Shown here in pieces: positions 8,462-16,909 of a stretch of DNA of 64,000 nt. A model generated the notes under the pieces. It ran no database searches. It was not told where the DNA came from and saw only the letters and a program-made list of their open reading frames with translations. The DNA is from Micromonospora cathayae. Lineage in GTDB: Bacteria > Actinomycetota > Actinomycetes > Mycobacteriales > Micromonosporaceae. The stretch's first letter is position 1, and every line of letters starts with the position of its first letter. The DNA lies in NCBI RefSeq assembly GCF_028993575.1, contig NZ_CP118615.1:5919001-5983000 (forward strand), written 5' to 3'. The translations under genes were made by a program, and so were the position numbers.

Positions 8462-8615
8462 AACCGCCGCCGGCGACCGCAAGGAGTGATCTTGCAGGCA
8501 CCCAGGGTGATCTCGAACCGCTCCGGTCGACCAGGGCCGGGGCTCCACGTCCGGCACCGGCGGGAACACCGAAACCCGGTGGAGCGGTCGGGCCCGGCCG
8601 GCGAGGATCGGGGGT

Positions 8616-9245
8616 GTGGCCGTTCCCGACCGTCAGATCCGTGCCCGCCACTCGGCCGACACGATCACCGTGTACCAGGCGTACTCGCCGCAGATCGCGC
8701 TGCCCGCCGTGGCGGCCGGCCGCTTCGTGGCCCCGTTCAAACGGGACCGGATGACCTGGATCAAGCCGTCCTTCCGCTGGATGATGTACCGCTGCGGTTG
8801 GGGCACCAAGCCGGGGCAGGAGCGGATCCTGTCCATCGACATCACCCGGCAGGGCTTCGAGTGGGCGTTGGCACGGGCCTGCCTCAGTCACTACGACCGT
8901 GCGGTGCACGGCGACCGGGCGACCTGGTCGCAACACCTGAAGACCAGCCCGGTACGCGTGCAGTGGGACCCGGAACGGACCCTGCGCCTCGACCCGCTGC
9001 CGTACCGGTCGTTGCAGGTCGGACTGGCCGGCGAGGCGGTCGACCGGTACGTGGACGAATGGATCGTCGCGGTCACCGACGTCACCCCCACCGTCCACCA
9101 CATCCGGGACCTGCTCCGCGCCGACGACGCACGGGCGGCAGCGGCCCACCTTCCGGTCGAGGCCGCCTACCCGCTGCCGGCCCGGATCGGCGACCGCCTC
9201 GGCGTCAGCCCGGACGGCACCGGCGACCCGGCGTCCGGGCGGTGA
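8616..9245 (+). CDS. DUF4291-family protein
   Basis: The 209-residue protein matches the DUF4291 family pattern closely. It has an N-terminal RQIRARHS followed by a YQAYSP segment, then FKRDRMTWIKPSFRWMMYRC near residues 42-61 and WGTKPGQERIL next to it, and DITRQGFEWAL. The family is conserved in bacteria and fungi; its biochemical function is not established. The GTG at 8616 is used, with GAGGATCGG upstream. There is no signal peptide or membrane segment, so it should be cytosolic. It is divergent from the ketomemicin-like operon and 169 bases from the next gene, so neither neighbour explains its role. Confidence 0.85.
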   Translation: MAVPDRQIRARHSADTITVYQAYSPQIALPAVAAGRFVAPFKRDRMTWIKPSFRWMMYRCGWGTKPGQERILSIDITRQGFEWALARACLSHYDRAVHGDRATWSQHLKTSPVRVQWDPERTLRLDPLPYRSLQVGLAGEAVDRYVDEWIVAVTDVTPTVHHIRDLLRADDARAAAAHLPVEAAYPLPARIGDRLGVSPDGTGDPASGR

Positions 9246-9375
9246 CGCCCGCCAGCCGGTGAACGACGTCCGGGCGGGCACGCCGAGACGGTGCTCGAGG
9301 CCACCAGGGCGGACCGGACGACGGACTGAGCCCGGCACCACCGCGGTGACCGCCCACGGGTCCGCCCGGCCAAGT

Positions 9376-9401
9376 ATTCTTGTCTCAGACTATCTTGAGT
9401 C
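9376..9401. promoter_or_regulatory. AT-rich promoter/candidate MarR operator upstream of the lactamase-fold gene
   Basis: The short AT-rich stretch directly before ATG 9415 contains GACT-N6-AGTC (9388-9401) with the half-site TATCTTGAG, which resembles the TATCTTGA-type half-sites of many MarR operators. The first gene downstream is followed by a MarR regulator gene, making autoregulation likely. Confidence 0.4.
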
Positions 9402-9414
9402 GTACGATGCCGTG

Positions 9415-10278
9415 ATGAAGCCCCTCGTGGCACCGCCCGCCTGGACGCAACCGCTGCCCGAAGCCGACCCACCCGCCGGCATGGCCGTCCATCAGCTGCC
9501 GACCGGCACGTACGAGACGCCCGCGGCCCTCGCCGTGCGCGGCGGATCGTTCCGCGACAAGCGCCAGTTCGCCGCGTCGGCGATCCTGGTGCGACATCCC
9601 AGGGGTGACCTGCTCATCGACGCGGGCTTCGGCGCCGACCTCGCGGCACACGTCGCGATGCTCCCCCGGTTCATGCGCTCCGCACACCACGTCGGCCGGA
9701 CGGTGGGCGAGCAGCTCGACGCCAGCGGCTACGACCGCAGCCGCCTGCTCGGCGTGGTGCTGACCCACTCGCACTGGGACCACGCGAGCGGTCTGGACAG
9801 CCTCCGCGACACGCCGATCTGGCTGAACGCGCACGAGCGGCGGCACGCCGCCGAACACTGGGACGGCAAGGTCTTCCGGCACGTGTCCCGGGGCCACGAG
9901 ATACACGAGTACGGCTTCGACGACCGGCCGTACCTCGGATTCCCGTCCAGTCACGACGTGCACGGCGACGGCGCGGTGGTGATCGTCCACGCGGGGGGCC
10001 ACACGACCGGATCCGTCATCGTCTTCGTCACCGTGCCCTCCGGCACGCGGTACGCCTTCATCGGCGACCTGACCTGGCAGCTCGACGGCATCCGTCGGCG
10101 CGCCGAACGACCGTGGCTGATGAGCAGGCTCGCCGACCGCGATCCCCACCAGGTACGCCAGGATCTGCTGCGCATGATCGCCCTCGAGGGGACGATGCAC
10201 ATCGTCCCCGCTCACGACCTCCGCGCCTACGAGGGCATCCCCGGACTGACGCCGGAGCCCGCCGGCCCTGCGCACTGA
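9415..10278 (+). CDS. Metallo-beta-lactamase-fold hydrolase
   Basis: The 287-residue protein is a metallo-beta-lactamase-superfamily hydrolase. The zinc signature THSHWDHASG (HxHxDH) lies at about residues 118-127, a later histidine lies in HAGGHTTGS, an aspartate in FIGDLTW and a last histidine in VPAHD. This set is like that of lactonase/glyoxalase II-type members. The start is ATG 9415, because the open frame further upstream is proline/arginine-rich without family similarity and contains the putative operator. The MarR gene begins 18 bases after the stop, so both form an operon. The likely job is hydrolysis of a lactone, thioester or toxic ester sensed by the regulator; the substrate is unknown. 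Confidence 0.85.
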   Translation: MKPLVAPPAWTQPLPEADPPAGMAVHQLPTGTYETPAALAVRGGSFRDKRQFAASAILVRHPRGDLLIDAGFGADLAAHVAMLPRFMRSAHHVGRTVGEQLDASGYDRSRLLGVVLTHSHWDHASGLDSLRDTPIWLNAHERRHAAEHWDGKVFRHVSRGHEIHEYGFDDRPYLGFPSSHDVHGDGAVVIVHAGGHTTGSVIVFVTVPSGTRYAFIGDLTWQLDGIRRRAERPWLMSRLADRDPHQVRQDLLRMIALEGTMHIVPAHDLRAYEGIPGLTPEPAGPAH

Positions 10279-10295
10279 AGGCATAGGCTCCCCGC

Positions 10296-10793
10296 ATGCG
10301 CCGCCCGACACCGCCGACGCCCGCCGGCCCCGCACCCCCGACCGCAGGTCCCGGCCCCACCGTCGACTCCGAGATCACCTGGCTGCTGCACCGCGCGGCC
10401 CAACGCATGCGCCACGCGACCGGGGAGAAGGCCGAGAAGCACGGACTGACGCTGCGCGACTACATCGTGCTGAGCGCGCTCCGGAAAAGCCCGGGCCTGA
10501 CGCAGGGCGACCTGGGCAGATCCCTCGGGCTGGACAAGACCACCCTGATGAGCCAACTGGACCGGCTCGAACAGCGGGGACTGATCGTGCGCCACAGCAG
10601 TCCCCGCGATCGTCGCCTCCGCATTCCGGTCATCACCGAGGAGGGCGAAGCCCTGCGGGCCACCGTGGCCGACGCCTGCGCCGCCGTCGAGGACTCCGCG
10701 CTCGCCGGCTTCCACCACGACCAGATCCAGGCGTTCCGGCACCTCCTCATCACGCTCATCGGCGACAGCGAGGACCCCGGATCCTGCCTCTGA
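10296..10793 (+). CDS. MarR-family transcriptional regulator
   Basis: The 165-residue protein has a low-complexity proline-rich N-terminus of about 22 residues and then a MarR-type winged helix. The recognition region TQGDLGRSLGLDKTTLMSQL lies near 69-88 and the wing contains the conserved acidic/basic turn SSPRDRRLRIPVIT. The C-terminal helices form the dimer interface. It lies 18 bases downstream of the lactamase-fold gene. The arrangement fits a ligand-released repressor acting on the site near 9376-9401; whether the ligand is the hydrolase substrate is inference. Confidence 0.88.
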   Translation: MRRPTPPTPAGPAPPTAGPGPTVDSEITWLLHRAAQRMRHATGEKAEKHGLTLRDYIVLSALRKSPGLTQGDLGRSLGLDKTTLMSQLDRLEQRGLIVRHSSPRDRRLRIPVITEEGEALRATVADACAAVEDSALAGFHHDQIQAFRHLLITLIGDSEDPGSCL

Positions 10794-10825
10794 CCGGCCG
10801 CCCGTCGCCGGCGAGGTGGGCACCC

Positions 10826-10841
10826 GGTACGACGTCGTACC
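10826..10841. terminator. Perfect 16-bp palindrome between convergent stops, candidate bidirectional terminator
   Basis: GGTACGACGTCGTACC is a perfect inverted repeat lying between the stop of the MarR gene (10793) and the stop of the opposing gene (10845). Its position fits a shared terminator or a transcription roadblock; there is no U-run, as is usual in actinomycetes. Confidence 0.4.
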
Positions 10842-10844
10842 CGG

Positions 10845-12050
10845 TCATCGGCTCCGGTCCGGTGGTGGGCCGGCCGTCGTCGCCCGGCCGCGCGGCTCCC
10901 GGGCGTGCCTGCGGCTGGAATCGACGATGTCGGGGCGGAGCAGGTGGCCGAGTCCGGCGCGGTCGAGTCGTCGGATCAGCCCGTCGCGGTCGGTACGGAG
11001 CGCGGTGGCGGTGGCGTCGAGGTTCCAGTCGGTGGCGGCCAGTTGGGACAGCAGGTGTCCACGGCGGATCTGGGCGGCCGACAGCCGGAACGTCTTGAGG
11101 TAGGCCGTCCGGCCGACCTCGTCGGTGATGGTCTCGCCGATGTGGTTCTCGGCTTCGGGGTCGAAGGCGGGCAGGAACCGGGACAGGGTGAACCGACCCA
11201 TCCGGTGTACCGGGGTGACGGTGCGTCGCCCGGCGCTGAGCAGCCCACCGGCCATGCCGGCGTGGAACGCGGTCCACTCGGCGCCCACCTGGGCCAGCTG
11301 GGCACGCAGGTCGGCGACGCTGGCGATGCGGGTGTCGTCGAGACGGGTCGTGAAGTCCGGTACGGCGGGATACAGGTGGGTGTAGTGGAACAGCAGTTCG
11401 CCGTAGAAGTCCTGCAACAGGGTGGGGTGCAGGGCGCGGTAGTCGTCCGGGTGCGGGACCACGAACGCGGCGGCGAGGGCGTCGGCGGCGTAGAGCATCA
11501 TGCCGCACTGGTCGGGGTGGATCTCGAAGACGCGCAGCGCGTCGTCGAGGCCGGTGACGGCGGCACCGGTGTAGCTGGCCTCCACCCGGGGGGACAGGCC
11601 CCGGGTGACCGCGTTGCGGGTCCATTCCTGCCAGGCGACCGGCGGGCCGCCGAACTGCAGCGTGAGGTACCCCTCCATGGCCAGGTGCAGCGGCAGGAAA
11701 CGCAACCGCTGCCGGTCCTCACGGCGAGCCATCCGGCGGCGCGACACCAGCCGGATGCCGGTGGGAGCGCCGGTGTCGGCGGGGCCGCACAGCTGGGTGC
11801 CGTACGCGGCGGCCGGGGCGGTGTCGGTGCTCCAGGTGGCGACGAACGCGTGCGGGACGTACGAGAGGTAGGCGGTGCGTGGCGAGGTGTGGACGATCGA
11901 CAGGTCGTCGGGGTGGTGGAGGCGGGCGTGCAGCCGCAGGTCGGTGATGGGGACCGGCCGCAGGAGCGGGACGAGGCGGATCGCGCCCCACGTCTGGGCG
12001 GGGCCGGGGGTCAGCCCGGTCAGGTCGATGCCGTCGGCGGGGGCCGTCAC
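10845..12050 (-). CDS. ARPP-like protein with C-terminal Fis-type helix-turn-helix
   Basis: The 401-residue protein starts at GTG 12050, overlapping the TGA of the upstream vWA gene by GTGA. Its N-terminus (GPAQTWGAIRLVPLLRP) resembles the opening strands of ARPP-1/ARPP-2 domains, described from computational studies of prokaryotic conflict systems. The middle is an alpha/beta domain that I cannot assign further. The C-terminus (residues about 345-385) reads as a Fis/NtrC-type helix-turn-helix: LAATDWNLDATATALRTDRD followed by RRLDRAGLGHL. No transmembrane segment or signal peptide is visible. Tight coupling to the vWA gene implies the two proteins work together. The ARPP call is by motif memory only, and a separate regulatory role for the HTH cannot be excluded. 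Confidence 0.6.
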   Translation of the reverse strand: MTAPADGIDLTGLTPGPAQTWGAIRLVPLLRPVPITDLRLHARLHHPDDLSIVHTSPRTAYLSYVPHAFVATWSTDTAPAAAYGTQLCGPADTGAPTGIRLVSRRRMARREDRQRLRFLPLHLAMEGYLTLQFGGPPVAWQEWTRNAVTRGLSPRVEASYTGAAVTGLDDALRVFEIHPDQCGMMLYAADALAAAFVVPHPDDYRALHPTLLQDFYGELLFHYTHLYPAVPDFTTRLDDTRIASVADLRAQLAQVGAEWTAFHAGMAGGLLSAGRRTVTPVHRMGRFTLSRFLPAFDPEAENHIGETITDEVGRTAYLKTFRLSAAQIRRGHLLSQLAATDWNLDATATALRTDRDGLIRRLDRAGLGHLLRPDIVDSSRRHAREPRGRATTAGPPPDRSR

Positions 12051-13435
12051 GACGCCGCCGGCCCGGCGTTGAGGAACCCCTCGACCCGGTCGGCGAGGTG
12101 GCGGCGCAGCTCGTCGAAGCCGGCGCTGCCGGTGGCGAAGCGGGCCAGTTCGACGAGCGCGGCGACGTCCTCGGCGTCGCGGACGCCCACGGTGGCCACG
12201 CCGGCGGCGAGGCGGCGTACGTCGAAGGTGTCGGCGTCGTAGACGGGGTTGAGGTGCACGACGCTCGTGACCTGGTGGGGGTCGAGGCGGGTACGCCAGA
12301 CCCGCAGCACCTCGGCGGCCTGGCCGGGTGGGTCGTTGTCCCAGCCGTCGGAGACGATGACGAGCCGGTCGGGGCGGCGTTCGAGGGCGTCGACGAGGCG
12401 CACGCCCAGCCCGGTGGCGCCGATGGGGTGCACCAGCAGCGGGTCGCCGCGGTGGTGCAGCCACAGCCCCGTGTAGTCGGTGGCGAGGGCCTCCAGCAGA
12501 TAGTGGGTGGCCAGGGCGACGGCGAGCGGGCGGCAGCGCTTCACGCCGGAGCCGGCGGCGGAGTAGCTGTCGTCGAGGACGGCCACCACCCGGCCCCAGG
12601 TGCCCGCCTGCCGGCGGGCGGCGCGGCGCGCGGCGGCCCGCAGCGCGCCGGTGAGCTCGTCGCGTCGCCGGGCGCGTTCCGGGCGGGGCAGGGACAGCGC
12701 GTAGGTCGCGAGGCGGGTCAGGGGTGCGGTGGCGAGGTCCATGGCGACCGCCGCGACCCGGTGCCGTACGGCGGCCCCCTGCAGCCGCAGCCGTTCGCCG
12801 TCGGTGAGCCTGGGCGCGATGCCGGACAGGAACCGGGCCCGGTCGATGCCGTGCTGGGCGGCCAGGCCCTCGGCGACGGTGTAGGGCAGGTCGTACAGGG
12901 CGCGCTGCTCGTAGTGGGCGCGTCGCCACGCCTCCAGGATCGGTGTCTGGTAGCGCTTCGGGCGACGCCAGTCGAACAGCACCGTACCGACCTCGCCGGG
13001 AAGGGGAAGGTGGGCGTGGCGGGCGGCGAACGACAACGACCGGCGGTACTTGACCGCGTCGAAGGCCGGGTCGGGCCGGGCCGCCACCCAGTCCCGCACG
13101 ATGGCGCGGGTACGGCGGTTGTTGATCCTCAACCGGCGCAGCTCGCGGAAAACGCCGTACACCCGCTGCGGTGGCAACGTCCGCAGCCGCGCCGCGATCA
13201 GCCGCCCCTCCGTCGCGCGCTGCTGGTCGCTCGCCTCCCGCGCGGTGCGCAGCAGGTTCGTCACGACCATGGCGGTGTTGCCGTGGTTGACGTCCAGGGC
13301 CAGCGTCGCGGCGTACAGGTCACGGTAGTTGCCCAGCACGTACTCGTGCAGGAAGGCCAGCGACAGGCGCTGGGCGGCGGCTCCGGAACGGAACTCACGC
13401 TGGCCCGTCGCGGCGATCGCGGCGTTGACGAACAT
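12047..13435 (-). CDS. TROVE-like/von Willebrand factor A domain protein
   Basis: The 462-residue protein has a helical N-terminal half of about 280 residues with repeated paired helices, resembling the HEAT-like TROVE architecture. A C-terminal vWA domain follows, with the metal-ion site DDSYSAAGSG (DxSxS) near residue 310 and the later acidic element VSDGWDNDPPG. There is no signal peptide. I place the start at ATG 13435, preceded by CGAGGACGTG; the frame stays open upstream but without a better site. It overlaps the following ARPP-like gene by four bases. vWA proteins of this kind act as scaffolds for NTPase-, RNA- or effector-containing complexes; no AAA partner is encoded next to this pair. 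Confidence 0.68.
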   Translation of the reverse strand: MFVNAAIAATGQREFRSGAAAQRLSLAFLHEYVLGNYRDLYAATLALDVNHGNTAMVVTNLLRTAREASDQQRATEGRLIAARLRTLPPQRVYGVFRELRRLRINNRRTRAIVRDWVAARPDPAFDAVKYRRSLSFAARHAHLPLPGEVGTVLFDWRRPKRYQTPILEAWRRAHYEQRALYDLPYTVAEGLAAQHGIDRARFLSGIAPRLTDGERLRLQGAAVRHRVAAVAMDLATAPLTRLATYALSLPRPERARRRDELTGALRAAARRAARRQAGTWGRVVAVLDDSYSAAGSGVKRCRPLAVALATHYLLEALATDYTGLWLHHRGDPLLVHPIGATGLGVRLVDALERRPDRLVIVSDGWDNDPPGQAAEVLRVWRTRLDPHQVTSVVHLNPVYDADTFDVRRLAAGVATVGVRDAEDVAALVELARFATGSAGFDELRRHLADRVEGFLNAGPAAS

Positions 13436-13928
13436 CACCACGTCCTCGCACGCGACCCGATCCGCCCGTGACACGACCGCGGCCCACCCTTCCACGCCAT
13501 GCTGATGGGGCCGACCGGGGATCGGGGGCACGAACTGCGAAGCATCGCTTCAGAGGCGGGTTCCGGAAGTCGCACCGGAGTCCCGCGGCCGGCCCGGCCA
13601 CGATACCCGTCACGATTCCGGGCCCGCAGGCCGCCGACCGGCCCGGGGAGACGCCACCGCCGGACCCGGTGCGGTCACCCTCCCCCGCGCGGCCGGCACC
13701 GACCGTGGGTGACGGCCGGTGGTCTTTCCGCCCATCGACCGTACGGACACCCCGCGCGACCACGCGCAGCATCGCCCGGACATCTACTATCGTCACTTGA
13801 AGGCCCCACCGTGCGTGACCGCTGGCCGGCACCCCCCCGGCCGGTACCCCCCGCGACACCAACCAGGTCAGGTCCACCGGCCGCCGGGCGCCCGGCCCGG
13901 CCGGCGGACCAGGTTCGAGGAGGTCGGA
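13436..13928. other. Divergent intergenic region between vWA gene and galactanase gene
   Basis: Nearly 500 bases without a supported gene. A short inverted repeat GAAGC-ATC-GCTTC lies at 13539-13551, and a relatively AT-rich stretch (ACATCTACTATCGTCACTTGAA, split around 13780-13801) may be the galactanase promoter. Otherwise nothing recognisable is present. Confidence 0.5.
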
Positions 13929-15041
13929 ATGGTCGTCCGCAGCCGTCGGTGGAGGGCAACGCTGGCGTCGGCGGTCGTGGTGGTGACCACGGCCGTACTC
14001 GGCGTCGCCGCGCCCGCCTCCGCCGCCCCGCTGACCATGCTGGGCGCCGACGTCTCCAGCCTGCAACGCGCCAACGACCTGGGCGCGCCGTACCTCGACG
14101 CGAGCGGTGTCCGGCGGGACGCGCTCGACATCCTCACCGGCGTCGGCGTCAACTACGTCCGGCTGCGGGTCTGGCACAACCCCCGCAGCGGCTACAACAA
14201 CAGGGACAAGGTCCTCCAGTACGCCCGCACGGTCAAGGCCAGGGGCCTGAAACTGCTGATCGACTTCCACTACTCCGACACCTGGGCCGACCCCGGTCGG
14301 CAGGGCAAGCCCGCGGCCTGGTCCGGCCACGGCATCGACCAGCTCACCACCGACGTCCACGACCACACCTACGACGTGTGCCGCAGCCTGAAGGCGCAGG
14401 GCACCGCCCCGGACAGCGTGCAGATCGGCAACGAGATCAACACGGGCATGCTGTGGGACGACGGGCGGGTGACCAACGACGACTTCCGCAACCTGGGGCG
14501 GTTGCTGAAGGCGGGTTACCAGGCGACGAAGTCGTGCAACAGCGGCACCCAGGTGATGATCCATACCGCGTACGCCGACAGCATGGCCAACGCGCGCTGG
14601 TTCTACGACGGTATCCGCGCGCAGGGCGTGCAGTGGGACCTCACCGGGCTGTCGTACTACTGCGTCTGGCACGGCTCACTGACCAACCTGTACGACGTGA
14701 TCGTCGACCTGCGGACCCGCTACGGCAGGCCGGTCGTCGTCGCCGAGACCGCGTACCCGTTCACCTCCGCCAACGCGGACGGCACCGGCAACCACGGGGC
14801 CGCCGGCTGCTCCGGCTACCCGCTGACCTGGCAGGGGCAGGCGACGAACTTCGCCCACGTGCAGAACACCGCCCGCAACGCCGGCGCGGTCGGCGTCTTC
14901 TACTGGGAGCCCACCTGGTACGCGGTCCCCGGCAACGGTTGGGACCCGGCGGACATCACCGGCAGCGGCAACGGCTGGGACCACATGGCCGTCTTCAACT
15001 GGAGCGGACAGCTCAACCCGCACATCCGGTGGACCCCCTGA
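13929..15041 (+). CDS. Secreted GH53 arabinogalactan endo-beta-1,4-galactanase
   Basis: The 370-residue protein starts at ATG 13929 with GAGGAGG seven bases upstream. An N-terminal signal peptide (basic RSRRWR, hydrophobic core, cleavage after PASAA near residue 35) indicates secretion. The remainder is a GH53 TIM barrel: GADVSSLQR at the mature start, LRVWHNPRSG, LIDFHYSDTWADPG, the acid/base glutamate in QIGNEINTGMLW (about 168) and the nucleophile glutamate in VVVAETAYPF (about 271). The enzyme cleaves beta-1,4-galactan side chains of pectin to short galacto-oligosaccharides. It has no carbohydrate-binding module. The next gene on the same strand is another secreted polymer-active enzyme. 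Confidence 0.93.
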   Translation: MVVRSRRWRATLASAVVVVTTAVLGVAAPASAAPLTMLGADVSSLQRANDLGAPYLDASGVRRDALDILTGVGVNYVRLRVWHNPRSGYNNRDKVLQYARTVKARGLKLLIDFHYSDTWADPGRQGKPAAWSGHGIDQLTTDVHDHTYDVCRSLKAQGTAPDSVQIGNEINTGMLWDDGRVTNDDFRNLGRLLKAGYQATKSCNSGTQVMIHTAYADSMANARWFYDGIRAQGVQWDLTGLSYYCVWHGSLTNLYDVIVDLRTRYGRPVVVAETAYPFTSANADGTGNHGAAGCSGYPLTWQGQATNFAHVQNTARNAGAVGVFYWEPTWYAVPGNGWDPADITGSGNGWDHMAVFNWSGQLNPHIRWTP

Positions 15042-15147
15042 CCCCCGGCCGGTAGGCGGCTCGTCCATCACGGCCCGCACGGCTCGTCGTGGCCCTTCAC
15101 GGCTCGTCGCCGCCGGCCGCCCGGCCGGCCATCGTCCGCGACGACGT

Positions 15148-15180
15148 GTCACCGATAACAGGCGACGTGTTACCGATAAC
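15148..15180. promoter_or_regulatory. Two 21-bp-spaced operator-like boxes (GTCACCGATAAC / GTTACCGATAAC)
   Basis: Within the 554-base gene-free stretch between the galactanase and the esterase, the 12-mers GTCACCGATAAC (15148-15159) and GTTACCGATAAC (15169-15180) form part of a 21-base tandem repeat, placing both on one face of the helix. Their AT-rich core stands out from the surrounding GC-rich DNA. They share the GATAAC half with the perfect palindrome at 15281, so the same LacI-type repressor may bind all three. The rest of 15042-15595 shows no gene. Confidence 0.5.
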
Positions 15181-15280
15181 AGCTTCCGGTCGCCGCGCGT
15201 CGTCTGCGCTGCGGTTCGATCGCCGAAACGGGCAGCTCGCCGCCACCGGCACCGGACGGAGGCAGCGAAAGGTTGAGCAT

Positions 15281-15292
15281 GTTATCGATAAC
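15281..15292. promoter_or_regulatory. Perfect palindrome GTTATCGATAAC, LacI-type operator candidate
   Basis: A 12-bp perfect inverted repeat with the central CG typical of LacI/GalR-family operators lies about 300 bases upstream of the esterase start and 100 bases from two related boxes. A LacI-family gene sits 2.5 kb away at 17845-18924. Confidence 0.55.
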
Positions 15293-15595
15293 CTGCTATC
15301 TTCGACCCCGGGAGCGAAGGGCAGGCTCCCGTCACCAGTCAGCCGGTGCAGGCACGTGAGGGCCGTGATCCCGTCGCCTCCCGGACGGCGACAGTTCGGG
15401 CCACTGTGCCGACGCCAGGCGATCGCGGGCGGTCGTCGATCGATGTCGCTCCGCCGCATGCCCAGCTTCCGACCTTCGTCGCAGGCCGCGCACGCCCGGT
15501 GCCGACGGGTGGCCCGCAGGCAACCGCGCACGTCGTACGGTCCGGCCGGAGCATGCCGGCCGGTCGACCGGACGACCGGAGACAGGAGTCATGCG

Positions 15596-16900
15596 ATGTC
15601 GAGACGTAGATACGGCCTCCCGGCCCTGGCGGCGGCGGCGATGCTGCTCGTGGCCGCCGCCGGGGCCACGCTCAGCGGCGGGTTGGGCGAAGCGGCGGAG
15701 GCCGCCACGCCGGGCACCCTCGCGGCGACCGCCGGTTGCGGCAAGGCCCCCACGCTGACCAGCGGAAACCGTACGATCCAGAGTGGCGGACAGAGCCGCA
15801 GCTACATCCTGCGGATCCCGGACGGGTACGACCGGAACCGCCCCTACCGGCTGGTCTTCGGCTTCCACTGGCTGAACGGCTCGGCGAACAACGTCGCCTC
15901 GGCCGGCTACTACGGCCTCCAGCCGCTGTCGAACAACAGCACCATCTTCGTCGCGCCCCAGGGCCTCAACGCCGGCTGGGCCAACACCAACGGTCGGGAC
16001 CTCACCCTCTTCGACGACATCTCCCGGCAGGTCGAGAACGACCTCTGCGTCGACACCACCCAGCGCTTCGCCCTGGGGTGGAGCTACGGCGGGGCGATGA
16101 GCTACGCGGTGGCCTGTGCCCGGCCCACCGTCATCCGCGCGGTCGCCGTGCTGTCCGGAGCCCAGCTCAGCGGCTGCAACGGCGGCACCCAGCCCGTCCC
16201 CTACTTCGGCATCCACGGCATCTACGACAGCGTGCTGAACATCTCGCAGGGCCGGCAGCTGCGCGACACCTTCGTCCGGAACAACGGGTGCACCGCGCAG
16301 AACCCGCCGGAGCCGGGCCGGGGCAGCCTCACCCACATCACCACCGTCTACTCCGGATGCCGTGCCGGCTACCCGGTGCAGTGGGCCGCTTTCGACGGGG
16401 ACCACACCCCCAGCCCGGTCGACGGGTCGTCCAGCCCGAACGACTCCCGTACCTGGACCTCGGGGGAGATCTGGCGGTTCTTCAGCCAGTTCCAGTCCAC
16501 CACTCCCCCCACGTCAGCGCCGCCGACCACCCCGCCGCCGACCACTGCCCCGCCCACCACGCCGCCCCCGACCACCCCGCCGCCGACCAGCGGGCCGGCC
16601 GCCTGCACCGCCACCTACCGCACGGTGAACAGCTGGAACGACGGTTTCCAGGGTGAGGTCACGGTGACCAACACCAGCGCCGGCGCTCTCAACGGCTGGA
16701 CCGTGCGGCTGACCCTGGCCAGCGGTCAGGCCATCAGCAGCCTCTGGAACGGCACCGTCACCGGCGGCACCGGTACCGTCGTCGTCGGCAACGCCCCCTA
16801 CAACGGCACGCTGAGCCCGAGCGGCACGACCACCTTCGGGTTCACCGCCACCGGCAACGGCGCCACCCCGCCCGGCGCCCTCACCTGCACCAGCCCCTGA
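15596..16900 (+). CDS. Secreted PHB-depolymerase/feruloyl-esterase-type hydrolase with CBM2
   Basis: The 434-residue protein begins at ATG 15596 after GACAGGAG. A signal peptide (RRRYG, a long alanine-rich core, cleavage near residue 35) is followed by an alpha/beta-hydrolase domain of the CE1/PHB-depolymerase type with the nucleophile box GWSYGG near residue 163. The histidine is probably in FDGDHTPSP. A Pro/Thr linker with repeated TTPPP units (about 305-338) leads to a C-terminal family 2 carbohydrate-binding module of about 100 residues with conserved tryptophans (NSWNDGFQG, LNGWTVRLT, SLWNGTV). The CBM2 points to plant cell wall polysaccharide, so a feruloyl/acetyl-xylan-type esterase is likelier than polyester degradation. 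Confidence 0.88.
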   Translation: MSRRRYGLPALAAAAMLLVAAAGATLSGGLGEAAEAATPGTLAATAGCGKAPTLTSGNRTIQSGGQSRSYILRIPDGYDRNRPYRLVFGFHWLNGSANNVASAGYYGLQPLSNNSTIFVAPQGLNAGWANTNGRDLTLFDDISRQVENDLCVDTTQRFALGWSYGGAMSYAVACARPTVIRAVAVLSGAQLSGCNGGTQPVPYFGIHGIYDSVLNISQGRQLRDTFVRNNGCTAQNPPEPGRGSLTHITTVYSGCRAGYPVQWAAFDGDHTPSPVDGSSSPNDSRTWTSGEIWRFFSQFQSTTPPTSAPPTTPPPTTAPPTTPPPTTPPPTSGPAACTATYRTVNSWNDGFQGEVTVTNTSAGALNGWTVRLTLASGQAISSLWNGTVTGGTGTVVVGNAPYNGTLSPSGTTTFGFTATGNGATPPGALTCTSP

Positions 16901-16909
16901 TCCACCCCG

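Larger units (their letters stand above)
8309..8615. promoter_or_regulatory. Divergent intergenic region upstream of the ketomemicin-like operon
   Basis: No gene is supported in these roughly 300 bases between the minus-strand biosynthetic operon and the plus-strand DUF4291 gene. The stretch 8415-8462 is unusually AT-rich for this genome and holds two inverted repeats (listed separately), so it is the likely promoter/operator of the operon. A Shine-Dalgarno-like AAGGAG at 8481-8486 is followed by GTG/TTG codons, but the frame behind them shows no protein-like sequence. Confidence 0.6.

Noticed and set aside
8481..8615. AAGGAG followed by GTG/TTG as a possible extra gene start before the DUF4291 gene
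   Set aside because: The frame behind it is Arg/Pro-rich, runs out of frame through the DUF4291 gene and shows no family similarity.
16500..16600. Tandem ACC/CCG-rich repeats as a possible mobile or VNTR element
   Set aside because: They encode the Thr/Pro linker between the esterase and CBM2 domains and are a normal feature of secreted actinobacterial enzymes.
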